The translations under genes were made by a program, and so were the position numbers. This document shows, one piece after another, positions 9,817 through 23,700 of a DNA stretch of 64,000 nucleotides. Every line of letters starts with the position of its first letter. Positions within the stretch are counted from its first letter, which is position 1. Below the pieces are notes generated by a model that searched no databases, was not told the origin of the DNA, and saw only the letters and a program-made list of their open reading frames with translations. The DNA comes from Yamagishiella unicocca (lineage: Eukaryota > Chlorophyta > Chlorophyceae > Chlamydomonadales > Volvocaceae), in contig BDSL01000049.1 in the NCBI GenBank assembly GCA_003116995.1, positions 186,001-250,000 on the forward strand, written 5' to 3'.

Positions 9817-12800
9817 TCACGCCTGCAGGTAGTACACCCACTGGCTGCTGGTCTGTGCTGGGCAGGAGACCGTCAGCTTGGCGGTCTTGGGCTTGCCGGC
9901 GTCTGCAGGCTTGAACTGGATGGCGATGTTGGCGGACTTCTTGGAGAGGATCTTCTCGCTGGCCTTGACCATGAACGACGGGTTGTCCACCGCCAGCTGG
10001 AACTCCGCATCGGCGGTGAAGACGTTGGTGAAGGGCAGCACCGCGGTGCCTCGGCTGACATCCACCGGGCCCTGCGGCTTGGGCGGTATGCAGCGCCCCA
10101 CCAGCGGACACTGGTACTCGCCGCCGTTGGGGGACACCACCACCAGCGTGTCTCGGATGTTCTCGCCGATGGCTGTGGGCTCGAAGTGCACCTCCAGGGA
10201 GGCCTCGGAGCCGGCCGCCAGGCCGGCCACCGCCGGCTGCGCCACCACGCTGGCGGCGGCCGTGAAGGCGCCGCCGGTGGCGACGTTGGTGCCCGACGAT
10301 TTGAACGTCACTTTGTAGTCCGACCGCTCGTCGAGCCAGTGCGTGAAGCGGAAGATCTGCGTCTCCCGCCCGCCCAGCGGCACGTTGAACGCCATGCTTC
10401 GCTCCGCGTTGGTGGGCGTGCCCGCCAGCCGCAGCGCCCACTCGAAGGCGCCCAGCTCCGCGCACTCGAGCCGCAGCTGCGCCTCCGAGGAGCCCACCAC
10501 CAGCGGCCGGTAGCGCACCTCCACCTCAGCGGTGGTGCCCGCGCGCACGAGCGTGCTGGCGGCCACCACGACGAGCTTGTTGGTGGCGGAGGCGCGCAGC
10601 GTCACGTCCTCAGTCAGGGGGTTGGTGACGGACACGCGGGCGGAGGTCTGCGTTCGGACGGGGCACTCGAGGGGCAGCGTGCCGCGCTGCGCGGGCGGCG
10701 ACGCCACCAGCTTGAGGTCGTAGAACATGTACTCGCTGCGGGGGAGGGAGGCAGGGGAGGGCAGGCGAGGTGAGGGGGAGGGACGGCAGAGAGGCGGGGG
10801 AGGGCAGGCGAGGTGAGGGGGAGGGACGGCAGGGGAGGGACGCCACCAAGGCATTTTCGCACAGCCGCCGCTATGGGGGACCGGACAGCAGGGCAAACCG
10901 CGGCCACCCGCCCTTCATTCCCCCACTCGCGCACACACCCACCCGGAGGCCTCGTTCTTGAACTTGACGACCGCCTGCGTGGTGGAGGCCGTGAAGCAGT
11001 AGACCCCCAGCTTGACGTCCTTAGACGACAGCGCCGGCACGTCCACGTACTCGGGCACGTTGAGCTGCGTGGACTTGTCACCGGACTTCCGCTCCACCAC
11101 CACCTTGAAGCGCTGCGGCTTGTGCAGCCAGTTGTGGCACTTGAGCACCTCGATGTGCTGCGCCTTGGCCTGGATCTGGCGCTCCAGGGAGCCCTCCGGC
11201 ACCGGCGCCTCCGCGCGGCCCACCAGCCGGTAGAGCAGCCCCGTCCCGTCGGGGATGGGGAAGAAGATGCTGCCCTCGTGGGGCTGGTCGGCGGAGGACA
11301 TGGTGAGCGGCTTGAAGGTGATGGTGTAGGTGGCCTTGCTGTTGGCGGGCACCGACAGCGACTCGGGGCCGGAGAAGAAGTCGTTCTGCACCACCGGCCG
11401 CAGCGTCCAGGCGCTGCTGGAGGTGTTGCTGATGGTGATGTTCTGGTGTGCGGACGCGCGGACGTTGCAGCCGAAGGTGACCACCTCGGGCTGCGCCGAG
11501 CTGCTGATGCAGGCGCCCGTGAGCGTCAGCGTCGACTCCGAGCCGCCCTCCACCCGCAACCGGACCTTCTCCACGCGCACATCGGGGTTGACCTCTGTGG
11601 GGTGGAAGGTCACGTCCAGCTTGACGTCCTGCCCGGGGGCCAGGAAGCCGTCGGCGGGGAAGATGGAGAAGTGCGGCCCCAGCGCTCTCGTGTCCCACAT
11701 GAACTTGGTCCCCACGTCGCCCGTGTTCTCCAGCTGCAGCCGCTTGACGGACCGGCTGCCGAGGACCACCGGCCCGAAGGGCAGCGAGTCAGACGCCAGC
11801 CGCAGCTCCGTGCCCAGGCAGGCGCCGGTGATGGTGGCCAGGGGGGCACGGACACCGCACACGTTGACGAGAAGCTCCTCGGTGAAGGGCCGCATGCGGC
11901 TGGCGGGGCGGAAGAAGAAGGTGAGGTCGGCGCTCTCGCGCGGCCGCAGCAGGATGTCGGTGGTGGCGGAGGGGATGACGTCGATGCTGCATCGAGCCAG
12001 CAGCTCGGCGCTGGGCGCGAGGCTGAGCGTGGCGTTGGTGCGGCCGCGGTTGATGACCGGCACGACGCGCGTGGTGGAGCCGCCTTGCGCCACGGGCCCG
12101 AAGTTGATGGCGCGGTGCGCGGGGTTGGACACCTCCACACGCAGCGGGCTGCCCTCGCCCTTGACCTCCACGTGCACGGTGTAGAGGCCGTTGATCTCGA
12201 GCGGCAGCGACAGCGCGCACGGCGCCGCGGCTCGCGGCTTGAAGGTGAGCATCCACTCGCGGCTCTCCCCTGGCTTGAGCACCGTGGGGCCGCAGTCGAC
12301 CTGCCAGTCGCCGGCGCCAGGCGCCGTGGAGTCCCAGTGGGGGTCCACGGCGATGGGCTGTGAGTCGTCGTTGCGGAGGCGGAGCCCCTTGACGGCGGGC
12401 GCCATGCCGGCCTGCCACACGGGCTGCAGCCCAAAGTCGTGGTTGAACCAGGACAGGTCGAGGCGGGGCTTGTGGCCGACACCGTTGAGGAGCAGCGTGT
12501 ACTTGGGGCCATTGAGCACCTGGCAGGTGACCTTGTAGTCGCGCAGCCTGGAGGCGGAGGAGGAGGGGAGGAGGGGGGCAGGGGAGGGGGGTTGCGAGTC
12601 GGTTGGGTGGGAGTTTGGCGCGGGGAGCGGCGTTGCCTCCCTCCGCACCCCACGTCGTAACCGCATTCCCTGGTACGACAGCGTCACCCTGGTACGACAG
12701 CGTCACAACGTCCTTCTCATGAGAAACGACATCATCAGACCGGCGTATCACCCCCGCCCGTGAGTAATAATCCTGAGCCCCCTGTGCCTCGTTTTCGCGC

Positions 12801-15800
12801 GCACACGCCCCACCGCCCACCGCCCAGGGCACCCACTTGTCCGGCCCGTGCGGGTTGTATGCCAGCTCGCACACCAGCCGCTCCCCCCGCGGCACCGCGC
12901 CGCTCTCCGGGTGTATGCTGATGCGGGGGTTGGTGCCCACGTCCCAAATGAAGTTGTAGTTGACCTGGCCGCTGTTGACCAGCGCCAGCGCGCGCACGCA
13001 GCGCTCGTTGACCAGCACCTGCGGGTTGGGGTTTGATTTGTGGGGGGGAGTGCCAGGGTCGGGTTGCTGCCTGTCCACGGCGCAGGCAGGCCTTATATGA
13101 CACGGTCCACCGTTGGGTTCCGGAGCCAACCAACAACGACGGAGCCAAACACCTCTTCTCGCGCTCCCCCACCGTGCCATCACCCACCTGGCCAAAGTCC
13201 ACCGCGTTCGGCTGGCGCGGCGCCAGGGCGACCGTGGTGCCGTCCGCGTCCTCCAGCTGCAGCGCCTCGTGGATCGCCGTGCCCTCGCCCTTGACGTTCA
13301 GCGCCAGCCGCGTGGGCTTGTTCTTGACGGTGCACAGCACGTTGTAGTTGATGTCTCGCTCCAGGCGCGGCGTGAAGGTGGCGGAGATGGTCACGGAGCC
13401 CTGCGCAGGGACCACGCCGCTCGACGGCTCCAGCTCCACCATGGGCTGCAAACCTGGGGCCGACATTGCGGCGGAGGGAGGGGGATGCGGGCATGTGTAG
13501 GGGGATGCGTTAGGTTGGTGAGGGCGATGTGATGTGTGATGTGATGTGTGATGTGATACAATACGCGGCGGCTGCAGGGAACCGGCATCCGCCAATATCC
13601 CCCCCCAGCCACAACTCGTTGCGGTGTGGCGGTGTGGTGCGGTGGCGGGGACGGTCGCACCTGTTGCCTTGACCAGGTCGTCCGTCGCGTCGTACGAGGT
13701 CTTGTCGAAGACGAAGTGGAAGGGCAGGTGCTCGTTGTTGACCAGCGTAAGCGTGGCGTGGCCCTTGCAGCCGATGAGGATCTGCCCGAAGTTGACAGAC
13801 GGGCGATCCAGCATCACACGCGGCTCGCTGACCAAGCCCACCAGCAGGAAGGGCACCTCGATGGTTTGCTCGGGGATGCGGAACCTCCAGAACGACTCCA
13901 CCACCGCGTCGTTCGTGGGCAGGTACTCGAACACCATCTCGAACCGCCGCCCGCCGCCGATGACCCCGCGTTTGGTGAGGCAGGAGAATGGCCCGCCCTC
14001 CTGGGCCTTATTGGCCGGCTCCCAGAAGAACTCGTACGAGATGCCCGTGGGGTTCAGCACGAAGAAGCGCTTGGTGTTGCGCACGCGGATGCCCAGCGAT
14101 TCCACCTCCACCACGCGCGTCGTGGGGTCCAGCGGCTCTATCGATCCGGATGGTCCCGGCATGTCAGGGCTGCGCCGGCCGCCCAGCATGTAGTCCGAGT
14201 CGGGCAGCTCGAAGTGCGCCCAGGGGCGCAGCACACGGCCGCTGAGGGGCCGCACGAGGGGCGGGCAGGAGGCGTCCAGGTGGGGGATGTGGCAGGTCAG
14301 GACGCGCGAGCACTCCTCCACTTCAGTGGGGGAGAACTTGACGGTGATCTGCGCCGTCTGGCCGGCGTCGATGATACCGCCCGTGGGGGACACGGTGTAG
14401 AGGCCCGAGTCGTCGGCCGTGCTGCCGTCCGCCAGCGTCACCGTGAACTTGTAGTCCATGTGCGCGCTGCTGGCGTTGGTGAGCGGGAAGGTGTACGACC
14501 GCGTCTGGAACATCATCGTCGGCTTGTACACGATGGGCCCCGACTCGCAGCTGTAGCGCGCGTTGTCGGCGGTGGCGTGCACGTGCAGCACCAGCTCCCG
14601 GCCGCTGCCGTTGACCTCGGTGACCTGCGGCTCCGGCTCCGGTTTCGCGATCGGTTGGCCGTTGGGCCCCGGTGGCAGGCCGTAGTCAACCACCACGGAC
14701 CGGTCGTCCCAGTCCACGGGCTGGGCCGCGTGGTTGATCTGCGCCAGCGCCAGCTTGAGGTCGTGCGGCTGCAGCTTAACCGGCACGCTTGCGGAGAAGG
14801 TGAGCGTGACGTCCTTGCTGCTGCCGGCCAGCAGGTGACCCACGGCGGGTGAGATGGAGAGGTGCGGGTTGGCGCTGGGCGTGCCGGGCGCGGGCCAGCG
14901 GAAGCGGAAGTGCTTGGCGGTGGAGTTGTTGCGCAGCGCGAAGACGGCCTGCACGGGCCGACCCACGGGTCCGTCCTGCAGCCGCAGCACGTCCAGGGCG
15001 TCGTTGGGCAGCAGGTCGAAGGTGATGTCCTCCTGGTAGCCCTCGCCGGAGAGGTGGAACCTGCGGGGCCGGGTCGGTTGGGCGGCGTCGGTAGGGGTCA
15101 GGGGCTGGGAGCCGCACAACAGAGCGTGTGCTGGACCTCATTTGGACCTCATTTGGACCTCATTTGGACCTCGTGCCTCGTGTGCTGGACCTCATGTCTC
15201 GCGAGGACCCCCGCCCCTAGGCGGACTGCCTCATTCCCTCTTCCGTTTTCTTTCTTCTACGTTCATTTTCTCTCTTCCTTTCCTTTTCCCCTTTTCCTCT
15301 CCCTCCCGGACAGAACATAACAAAGCTGGGCTGGTCTACCGAGATAATCCCACACGGCAGGCGCGCAGCAACACGGCGTCCCTTTGGGACCCCTGCTCCG
15401 CCCTGCACCCACCGGTAGTCCTCGAACGGGTTGTTGGCGACCCGCAGTCGCAGCTCGTGCTGCACCGCGCCCAGCTCGTTTGCCGTGAACACCACGTTGT
15501 ACGACACGCTGCGCTTGCTCTCCACCACGAACGACTCGCCGCCGCCGCCCGCCGCCGCGCCCTCCAGCCGGAAGGCGGGGTGCGGCGGCATCTCGATGCG
15601 CGCCTTGGCGGGCAGGATGCCGTTGTTCTTGAGCGTGATGCGCAGCGTGCTGGCGCGGCCGCGCAGCAGGCGCGGGAAGCGCAGCACGGGCCGGCCCTGC
15701 GAGTCCACCAGCGAGGGCTCCGTGATCGCAAGCGTGGGCAGCGTGCCCTCGCCGCGGACCTCGCAGCTGAAGGACTTGGTCTTGGCCTCGCCGCCGTTCT

Positions 15801-18800
15801 CCACCACCGCCTCAAGCGTTGCGACATAGGTCTGGATGGCGCGCGGCGCAAAGTAGACGGCGGTGTAGCGGTACTCCAGGGGGGGGATCACCAGCTGCGC
15901 GGGCGAGACCTCCATGGGCAGCGAGACGCCGGGAGGCAGGTTGCCGCGCGGCTTGATGGTGAAGTTGACCACGCAGGGCACCTTGACCGGATTGATGAAT
16001 TTGAGGTTGGCGCGGACCGCGTGGGGAGCTGTCGCCGCCGTCGACACGGGCTCGGGGTCGGGCGCCTTGGTAACCGGCTTGGGGGGTTGCTTGCCGCGGG
16101 CGGGCGCGGGCTCCTCGGGGGCGGGCGCCGCGGCGGCAGCCGCGGGCGGCTCGGCTCCGCCGAGCTGCGCCAGCACCGCGCCAAAGTTGAACACGCGCTC
16201 GCGGGTGGAGAACTCGTTGTTGACGGGGTTGAAGGGGTCGAGCGAGGCGGAGATGAGGTGCTCCTCGAAGATGGCGGCAGTGTTCTCGGCGTCTATGCCC
16301 GGTATGCACGACTCGCCGGCGACCTCAATCGGGATGCCCGACGGCTGGTCCGTGAAGTCACGCTCCGAGATGTCGATGCCCAGGACCTCCGCGCACGACG
16401 CCGCGCCCGCGGCGTTGAACACCACGGCGACTTCCTTCCTGCCACCGGGCGGGATGGCGCCATCCGGCGGGTCGAACGTGAAGGGCCCCACCGCAAGCGG
16501 CGTTGACGGCGGGGCCTTGCCCGGCTTCGGCGGCGCGGCTTTGCCGGCCGTCGCCGCCACCACGGGCACGGCTGGCGGCGGGCCGTTGGCGTAGCTGAAC
16601 AGTTTGTAACGGAACTCAAACTGCCCCAGGTTGGTGATCTCAACAACCTTGGGCTTGGAGGCGGTGTTGTAGGTGACGGGTCCGAAGTTGATGCCGCGCG
16701 CGGGCGTGACGGCGTACTTCGAGAAGACGGCGCGGCCGGAGATCTGGATGGGAATGTTGTCCTCCTTGTTGGTGGTGAGGGGCTCGATGATGGACAGGGT
16801 CACGTCGCTGTTGCCTAGCAGCGTGACCTCGTTCCTGAGGGAGGTGGAAGGGAGGAGGATGGGAGGAGGAAGGGAGGAGGGAGGAGGGGTCACATTGCGA
16901 GGCGCAGCCACAGGGGGAGCGGGTGCAGTGAGGTAGGGGACACAATGCGGCCATGCAGAGGGTGAGCGAGAGTGGGGGTTATGGATTGGCGAGGGGGGAG
17001 TTGGTGGGTACGTAGCTGAATTAGGGCTGCAGTAGACAAGTACGGAACCAGCATGAATTCTCGACACGGTTTACTGGCCCCGCTGTGCTGCAGCATGGGG
17101 CGTCGGCAGATGCTGCGGAACGTCTTTGCGTTTCAAGGGGTTCAAGGGGTTGGGGTCGCAACGCCCATGCCAGACACAACTGCGAATGCAAGCACGGCGC
17201 CACCCACTTGAGCGACTTGTCTTTGTTCCACGCCACCTCGATCTTGGCGTCCTTGCCCGGATCGATGCTCCCGGATTGGGGGTGGATGGTCAGCAGGCCT
17301 TGCAGCACCGTCGCCGGTTTCATGGTGAAGTTGTATGCGATGGCATACTTGCCTAATGTGCGTCAAAGGCGTGGGGGCCAGGTTTAGGGCGGGGCTCAGG
17401 GCGGGGCTCGGTGGTCATACCGGCACCCTGAATCTTAGCGGACCCCAGCAATCGCGGAAGGGGGGTCGCCGGTATACAGCAAACAGCCAGAGCGAGTCCC
17501 GCCCCGCACGCACCCGTGTTCTTGATGGCGATGGGCTTGGTGACATCGTCCACCACACGAAGCGTGCCGTAGTCCACTCCCGGGAAGTTGACCTGCGAGT
17601 ACGGAAGAAAAACACCGGCACAAAGTGAGCGTGAACCCCAAATGGGCGAGACGCGGACCTGGAACCTCCCAGATTTAGGGTTTTGGACGGCGCTTAAGAC
17701 ATGTAGCAGGACACGAGGTGGCTCGCCAGGCTGGGCAGGCAGTTATGGAGCCGGAGCAATAGCCATAGCAAGTGTTTCGTCCGTGGGACGGCAGCACAGC
17801 ACCTGGCCGGAGGCGGGCGGACCCATGGGCCAACGGGCTCACCTGCGGGAAGTTGATGTCTATTTCGATCTTGTACGCCTCTCCCTTGATAGGCAGCGGC
17901 ATGCTGTGCGCCACGCCCTGCAGCTCCTGCACGTCCAACACCTCGAGCACCAGCTTAGCGTCGCACACCCGCTTCTCCATGGCGCTGAACTCCACCGTCA
18001 CAACGATGTCGGACCGAGCGGCCACCTCACCGGACTGCAGGAAGGGAGGGCGGCGGTGGTGGTGGTGGTGGGGGCGGTGGTGCACGTGTTTGGCTGGGTT
18101 GCGAGGAAGACCCGTGGATGCAAGAAAAACCGTTCAGACTAGCCGTTTCGGGATGCACGCTGGAGAACGGGTTTGGGTGGGTGGGGGATGGGTGGGTCAG
18201 AGAGCAGCAGTGGGTAGCGTAGAAATGCGTTAGCGGAGGGTGGTGGGGGAGGTTTGTGTTGGGAGTTGTGTTCTGGCAGGCAGGCAGGTAGGCAGGTAGG
18301 TGTGACGAGGGCTGCCATGCTGTGCCGTAAGTGTGGGGCGCCGGGTGAAGCCATTTGTGGTAAGGACCACGCTGGGTCCGCCGCCGGCACCGACCTGCGG
18401 GTAGACGGTGAACTCCTTCGGCAGGGAGGCCAGGTTGTTGAGACGCCACTTGATGGGCAGCAGGCCGGGGTTGGTGATGGTGAAGGTCTTGACGTCCTTC
18501 TTGTTCACAAGCAGGCGCTCGAACTGAGGGATTGGAAAGGGCAATGAATGCGGCGGGAAGGAATTCAAGGAGTGCGTTCTGTTCTGCTGGTGTGGGACTG
18601 CACGCCGAGGTCCGGGGGTTACGGTGGTTGGCATGCGCAGGAGGCAGCCTTTTGGAGTCGATCTGCGACAGGGGGGCTGTAGCTGATTGCTGGCGGGCGA
18701 GCAGCTTTGGGGGAACTGGGCAGCCTGCCAATCGGTACGGACAGACACCCTGTTGGCAAGCAATGGCGCATGGCGGCACCGGGGTCCGCACCGCCACAGG

Positions 18801-20692
18801 GCCCGACAAGAAAGATGTGTGGGTGCAGGAAGGCAGGAGGCTAAAGGAGACAACCGGCGCTTGACAGGGTTGCCTGGGCGCGACCCGCTCAAGGACCCAC
18901 CAGGATACCCTCCGTCAACAGCCTGTTGGGCGGCTGCGGCAGCGCGGGGTTGATGCTGGCGGCGTCCGGCGGCGTGGTGCCGTCATTGAGGCGGATCTGG
19001 ACCTGCGGCTTGGCCCCGATGACGGAGATGGGGAATTCCACGGGTGTGGGATTGTCCTTGATCCTGCACACAGAGGCGAACAGGAGGTGGACGGGCGAGG
19101 CGGCCGTATGGTAAGTCACCGCTAGACGTGTGTGAGAGGGCGTTGTAATCATGCGCGTCGTCGGCTCTCCCGGCAGTCCCACAAATGCCTCCCTACCCGC
19201 ACCCTTCCAGCCAGCCGCTTGGTCCCTCCGCCCCTTAACCAGCCACGCATAGCAGAGGTGTACAGGGAGTGTGTACGGAAATCCTTCCCAACCCGCCCCC
19301 TCCACCCCCCATCCGCCGGCACGGATCCTCAATCCCCCATCCCCCCGCCCTCCGACTTTTAGTTCCCTCAACCAAGAGCTCCAGCATGCATCTCCAAACG
19401 TCTATGTCCTTAACGGTTTTCCTTCCATCCCCCGACACGGATCCTCCATCCCCCACCCCCCCGCACGGATCCCCTCGCAGCCGCAGCCGCAGCGGCACGC
19501 ATGCCCCCCACCTGCACACGATGACGTCTTCCACGAGCCCGTCCGCCTTGGGGAAGGCGTACACCACCAGCTCCTGCGTCTCGTCCACCTTGAGGTCGAG
19601 CGACTGCGGCTGCAGCAAGAACACAGTGTCCAGCGCAAGGACGGGCGGCGGCGCGTCGGCGCCCTTGCCCTTGTCCTTCTTGGGGTCGGGCTTCTTGGGC
19701 TCCGGCTTCTTCGGCTCCTTTTTGCCGGGCCGGCCGCTGGCTGCGGTGCGGGTGTGGTGCGGCGTGCGGGGTTGCAGAGGGGGTTAGCGAGGGCGGCCAG
19801 CGAGGGGAGGGGTGTCGGGGTGTACACGTGCTGTGGTATGTGTGTATGTGCGTGTGGTTTTGGTCCGCGGGGGGGGGGTGCGGTGATCGGGCGGCGCTAC
19901 GGTCACCTGCCCTCTCACCCGGTGGCATGTCATGTGCCTCTCCCCGGCCCTGGTGATGCACCGCGTGACGGCAAAGCACAGAACCCCGGAGACACTCTTC
20001 CAGCGCGCTTACGTGGCACCGCCACTCACGCGGCGTAAGTTACCTTCCACACCCATCATGCACCGCACTTCCGCGACTTCCGATTCCACGGAATCCACCC
20101 CCTCCCGCCCGCTCCCCCGAAACCCTCTTGTCCTTAACCAATTCGCCAGCCAGTTTCTCCCCTCTGTTTCCCATATCGTGTAACCGGGTCTTCTCGCCAC
20201 CCCCACCCCCGCCCCCGCCCCCCCCTTCCCCGCGGCCCGACCCACTTGGCGCCGCGTGGGCCTCCTCCGCCGCCTGCTGCTGCTCCACAGACTTGAGGCT
20301 GAACTCCACGTGGTTGTCGAAGAGGCCGTTGTTCGTGATGCGAATGCGCGCCGTGTTGTCGGGGTGAGCCCCCTCCAGGTAGCCCGTGGCGTCCTTGCTG
20401 TGGAGCAGCGGACCAAACTCAAACACGCCCTTGCTGATGACGTACTGTCCGCGGATCAGCGGCGTCTGCGGCCGCGCCTTGACCTTCTTGTAGAACACGT
20501 TGCGGTAGTCGGTGCTGATGTGCGGGTAGTCGCAGGTGCCGGTGAGGACCAGCGTGTTGAGCCGCTCGCCTCCCAACACGTCAAACGCGAGCGTCTCCGT
20601 GAACTTCCCGACATCTGTCGACGAGAACTGCACCAGCAGCTCCACTGAGCCCCCCGCGGGGATGACCCAGCGCGTGTCGGGGATTAGCTCCC

Positions 20693-20724
<32 letters not shown>

Positions 20725-23700
20725 TCCTCGACCTTCTTCGCTCCTCGAGAGGAGCCCTTGGGCCGGGACGCCGCCGCCGGCGGCGACGGCGGCGGCGGCG
20801 GCGGCGCCGGCAGCGACGGCGGCGGCGCGCCGTCCTTCATCAGGTCGATGAAGGTGAAGACCTTGAAGCGCTGCACGGGCGTGCGCAACGCACGCGGGCG
20901 CGGGCGCGGTACGATCTGCATGGCGTACCGCGGCGGCACCAGCTCGGCGTCGCAGGGCGCGGCCGGCAGCGCTGTGGCGAGCACGCCCAAGCGGAACGCC
21001 AGGCCGCACACCGCCTTGTGGACCTTCTCCTCGGTGCCCTCCGCGTGCACCTTGCGGAAGGCAACCGCGTTATCGGGCCCGGCGGGGCCCAACTCGCTCT
21101 CCAACGGCGCGCCGACGGCCTCCTCGTACTCCGCCAGCAGCCGCGCGGCCTGCTCCAGATAGCGCTGCTGGACTTCATCCACGCTGGGAGCTGCGGGCGC
21201 CGAGCCGTCCTCGCCGCCAGCGGGGCGCGGGGAGGCCGCGGGAGCCTCGACCGGGTCGGAGGCGTTTCGGGAGCCCTCCTGCCCAGGAGGCGGCGCCGAA
21301 ACCTCGGGCACGGGCGCGCCGAGGGACGCCGACACCGACACCTCGCCCATGGCTTCGGAGGATGACTTGTTGGCCATGATGGCCTGCGCCGCCTTGACGT
21401 CGTTCTGCAGCCGCAGCCGGCCGGCTAGCAGGGGCGGCTCCGGAGACAGCTGCACCACGTGCACGGCGTACGGCCCGCGCCAGCCCAGCGGCGGCGGCGG
21501 CGGTGGCGGCGGCGGCGGTGGCTCCTCGCCCTTCTTCAGAGGCTTCTTCGCCTTGGCGTCAGCGGCGGGCTCCGGCGGCGGCGGCGGCGGGGGCAGGATC
21601 TGCTCCATGCCCAGCGCCTCCAGAAGCGCCTTGGCCACCAGCTGCGGAGGCAGGTACCGCGAGCCTAGGCCGTCCAGCACGATGCCTTTGCCGTACACCG
21701 CCGGCTGCTGTACGATGAGGTTTCGGAGGCCGCGCACGACCAGGCCGTACAGCTCGCCCGGAGGCAGCAGCGTGTGAGGCGGCACGTAGTCGGGCTGGCC
21801 CTCGTGATCTGGGTCGGTGAGGACCTTGTCGAACAGCAGGTCGGAGATCTCGGCATCGAACGGCGGCGGCACGTTGCTGCCAGGCCCCGCCGATGGCGAC
21901 GGCGGCGCCGCCAAGCTGCCGCCGCTGTCCTCACCCTCCACGTCCGCCAGCGGCGGCGGGGCTGACGTCGCGGCCTCGTCCACCGGCGGCGGCTCCAGGT
22001 CAGCTGCCGCCATGAGCAGGTCGTCAAGCGGCATCACCGGCACGCCGTATCGCACGCCCAGACGACGCGCTTGCGTGGTCGTACCCACCAGGTGCGGCCC
22101 CACAACGATGACGAAGGCCTTAGCCGAGTTGTCGCGTGCTACGCTCTGGGCGGCAGCGGCCGCCGCACCGCCGGCGACCGCCTCCAAGCTCCCGACGCCC
22201 TCCTCTGCGGCGGCGGCGCCGCCGCCGCCGCCGCCGGCGGCGTTCTCGGCGCCGTCCTCCGCCGCCTGCGCCTCCGCCGACGCCGCCTCCATTCGCTTCT
22301 TCTGCTCGGCCGCTTCCGCCACCTCGGACCACAGCGGGTCGCCCGGGTGCAGGGGGGGCAAGTACATGACGCCGTTGTCGTTGTATCTGCGCGCCGGGGG
22401 GAAGGGCAGGGGCGCAACCAAAGTTACGACGGCACGAGGGACGGATGGGATAGCGCGCAACTCCAACCGCAGGATCAATCAACCAACTAGGAGACGAGCT
22501 CGGCATGCGAGGGTCGATCGGCACTGCCCGCCCAGTCGGCACCCGCCCACGCGACGACACGAACCACCATAAGGCCCCTTCAGCACTCACTCCTGCGGTG
22601 CCAGCGCCTTTCCTTCTGCTGGCCATTCCTCGGCCTCCCCCCCTGCCCCGGCACCCTCGTTTTGCAAACACGCGCGCTTCCGCGCTACCTCCCCCCCGGG
22701 GCCCCTTCCGCTCACCCCTCCATGGTCCGCAGCGCCTCGTCGTCCGACAGGTAGCGCGCGTCGAAGTCCAGCGACACCACCTCGATGGGGAAGGCGCAGG
22801 GGTTGGACATGGTGACGCGTGCCTCGTTGGGCAGCTGCCCCTCGAAGAAGGGCAGGATGGGGCCGCAATCTACGAAGGTGGGGCTGAAGTTGACCTTGGG
22901 GATAAGCGCGCGGCCGCTGGCCTGCAGCTCCTTCGCCTTGGAGTTCAGGTTGATCCGGATGGGGATGCTCTGGCTGTACGGCGCATCGCGGTTAAGGATG
23001 GGCGTGAAGATGACCTGTAGGCTCGCGAGAGAGGGGAGGCGAGGGCGCGGGGGCAGTCGCGGGCAGCCCGTTAGGACTGTAGATTGATTTGAGCAGCCCG
23101 TGGTGGACCTGCCTTGACCTCCGGATGTTGTACAGTGTACAGTGTTCGTTCGGTGTAAATCGTACAGCAGTGTACGATACAACGTGCCATGTACCATTCC
23201 ACAAGCGGCTGCGGTAGGTTTCTTTTCTCATGCTTACACGCACACCACACGACACCTCCATAGGCAGTTTGGCATCATCCTCAACATTGAGCTATGACAG
23301 CTGTACTAGATTTGCCAACTTTGCCAGGTTTGCCAGATGTGCTAGATGTGCCAGATGTGCCGGGTGTGCCAGTCGATGGACCCCTGCATTAACCTTAGCC
23401 AGCGCACCACCCACAACCCGGGACCGCCTCTTGGCCCTCCCTTGTCGTGTCCTGCCAACCTCGGATGCCATTCCCATTCCCGTCGGTCCGGTAACACGGT
23501 GCGACCTCGGGTGCCCTTTCCACGTCAGCCCCGACATGGCGCAACACCTACCTTGACGTTCATCCGCTGGTCCGGCTCCAGCGTCCCTTCCGACGGCTCG
23601 CACACGAAGAACTGCCAGTCCTTGGCCTTGATCACCTCCGCGGGCCGCTTGATCGCGAACTCGCACGGCACCTGCTTGTGGTTGTGCAGCTGCACGGTGA

